DNA from: Dehalococcoidales bacterium
Lineage (GTDB): Bacteria; Chloroflexota; Dehalococcoidia; Dehalococcoidales; UBA3254
Assembly (NCBI GenBank): GCA_028718465.1
Contig: JAQULX010000031.1
Location: 1-13,871 of the forward strand
Direction: 5' to 3'
DNA length: 13,871 nt
A program made the translations under genes and the position numbers. Below, piece after piece: positions 12,827 through 13,871 of this stretch. Each line of letters begins with the position of its first letter. Within the stretch, counting starts at the first letter, position 1. The notes under the pieces were generated by a model. That model was given only the letters and a program-made list of their open reading frames with translations. It did not search any database and was not told the origin of the DNA.

Positions 12827-13690
12827 TCACTTCAGGCCGGATAAATGTGGAGTCTTCGGACAGGCGCTGCACGGCCGGTGCATTTCGCAGGGCTCCAGAT
12901 GGATAATAACGCTGGCCCGCGGAAAATCCCGGATAATCTCCTGCTCCATGGCGTCTGCCAGGTCATGAGCGGCTTCAATATTAGCATCTTTACAGACCAC
13001 CAGGTGAAAATCAATGAACCTGTCCGAGCCGGCCTTGCGCGTGCGCATCTCATGAAACTCGAAATAACTGCCGGAATACTTCTGGATGATTGATTTGATC
13101 CGGTTCTCCTCATTTAGCGGCAGCCTGACATCAACAAGGTCGCGGACCGATTTCACGCTCAGATGAACAGCCGCTCGGAGAATGAAGATGGCTACCAGGA
13201 TAGCCATAATGGGGTCCAGGATGGTAATGCCGGTAAACCGGATAATCAGAAGCCCGGCCAGAATGCCGGCAGAGGTAAGTACGTCGGTCCTTAAATGCCA
13301 GGCGTCGGCCTCCAGGGCAATGCTCTCTGTCTTTCTGGCTGTCTTGAACAGCCGCTGGGAGACGTAGAGATTGGCGATAATCGAAATAAACATGACGATA
13401 ATGCCCAGGTTGACTTCCTCTATCTCGACGCCGTTGACCAGCCTCAGGTAAGCCTCGCGGATAATCAGACCCGCGGCCACGAATATGAGAATGGCCTCAA
13501 CAGCTCCGGACACGTTTTCAAATTTGCCGTGCCCGTAGTAATGCGCTGCGTCGGGCGGCTGGCTGGATTTGCGGACCGAGAAAAAGGCGATGACGGCTGC
13601 GATAAAGTCAATGCTGGAGTGGATTCCCTCGGATATGACGCTCACGGAGCCGATCATAAAGCCGACTATCAGTTTGGCTGTTAATAGCAC
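12827..13690 (-). CDS. CDF family cation efflux transporter, 5' end possibly frameshifted
   Basis: Inner-membrane divalent metal/proton antiporter of the cation diffusion facilitator family. Several membrane spans are evident, with the metal-site pairs H24-x3-D28 (SEGIHSSID) and H132-x3-D136 (EADAWHLRTD), the family motif HYYGHGKFEN, and a cytosolic C-terminal domain with FHEMRTRKAGS and a Cys-containing tail (CSACPKTPH). The HxxxD pairs suggest zinc, but other metals are possible. The GTG at 13690 begins inside the first membrane span. The same frame stays open upstream to 13771 and reads NREKSRVATLSVLSNT, clearly the family's true N-terminus, but has no ATG/GTG/TTG. An ATG at 13746 is one frame off, as if a base were lost just after it. 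It may therefore be a recent pseudogene or contain a sequence error. It is upstream of rlmN on the same strand. Confidence 0.85.
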   Translation of the reverse strand: MLLTAKLIVGFMIGSVSVISEGIHSSIDFIAAVIAFFSVRKSSQPPDAAHYYGHGKFENVSGAVEAILIFVAAGLIIREAYLRLVNGVEIEEVNLGIIVMFISIIANLYVSQRLFKTARKTESIALEADAWHLRTDVLTSAGILAGLLIIRFTGITILDPIMAILVAIFILRAAVHLSVKSVRDLVDVRLPLNEENRIKSIIQKYSGSYFEFHEMRTRKAGSDRFIDFHLVVCKDANIEAAHDLADAMEQEIIRDFPRASVIIHLEPCEMHRPCSACPKTPHLSGLK

Positions 13691-13793
13691 AGTGTTCGAT
13701 AAAACAGATAGTGTGGCTACCCGGCTTTTCTCCCGGTTATATTCATTTTTGGACTTTAGACAAAATCGGTTCTAAAGCTTTACAAAAAGAAAG

Positions 13794-13851
13794 AACTGCA
13801 TAAAACTGATATTATTGTGACCAGCAATAATGCAAATCAGTTTTTGCAGTT
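13794..13851. repeat. Long imperfect hairpin at the right edge
   Basis: AACTGCA(T)AAAACTGAT-ATTATTG pairs with CAATAAT(GCAA)ATCAGTTTT-TGCAGTT around a 7-base loop: about 23 paired bases with two small bulges. On the minus strand the stem is followed by TTCTTTCTTTTT, so it could terminate a gene entering from the right, or be the subterminal palindrome of an insertion sequence next to the damaged start of the CDF gene. The 20 bases after it show nothing I recognise. Confidence 0.55.
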
Positions 13852-13871
13852 CCGATCACAATTATATCATG

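Noticed and set aside
1..13871. CRISPR arrays, tRNA or rRNA genes.
   Set aside because: No regularly spaced direct repeats and no tRNA T-loop or rRNA-like conserved segments were found by reading either strand.

Overview
The window reads as a piece of an anaerobic bacterial chromosome of roughly balanced base composition. The gene content (a flavodoxin/ferredoxin fusion, a DUF169 protein, a class III CoA-transferase and a WYL regulator of a type I associate with Chloroflexota) suggests Dehalococcoidia or a related anaerobic lineage such as Clostridia. That placement rests on remembered family resemblance and is only moderately secure.

Layout. Left edge (1-346): the 5' end of an IS4/IS701-like transposase running off the window, then AT-rich spacer. 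Accessory island (347-3685): a flavodoxin-4Fe-4S protein and a large regulator on the minus strand, followed by a cupin on the plus strand. Housekeeping block on the plus strand (3781-6650): rluD, a small cysteine-pair protein and gltX. A translationally coupled pair (6888-8620): a YkgJ-like cysteine-cluster protein and a CaiB/BaiF CoA-transferase. Then a secreted subtilisin-like protease (minus), a DUF169 protein (plus), and a minus-strand pair at the right end, a CDF cation transporter followed by rlmN. A long hairpin lies at the right edge.

The most notable part is 1394-3173. The regulator there joins the zinc ribbon and helix-turn-helix of an IS1595-type transposase, without the catalytic domain, to an HTH-WYL-WCX regulator. 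Its gene is bracketed by two imperfect inverted copies of a ~116-bp non-coding segment. Each copy has a palindrome AACACGTA-N12/14-TACGTGTT on the regulator side and a conserved core containing CTAGCTGTCACAG on the outer side. The right copy carries a textbook promoter for the regulator (TTGACA-N16-TATAAT) embedded in the palindrome and faces the cupin gene outward. The left copy faces the flavodoxin-ferredoxin gene outward. The simplest reading is a self-contained regulon in which one autoregulated protein controls two flanking genes through duplicated control regions. The alternative is that the two copies are terminal repeats of a transposon-like unit.

Other oddities: rluD has no ATG/GTG/TTG ahead of its S4 domain, and an ATC start is the best candidate. 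The CDF gene seems to have lost the reading frame at its start. The CoA-transferase has Tyr where the family's catalytic Asp is expected. A perfect 12-bp hairpin lies just upstream of an extended -10 promoter before the DUF169 gene.
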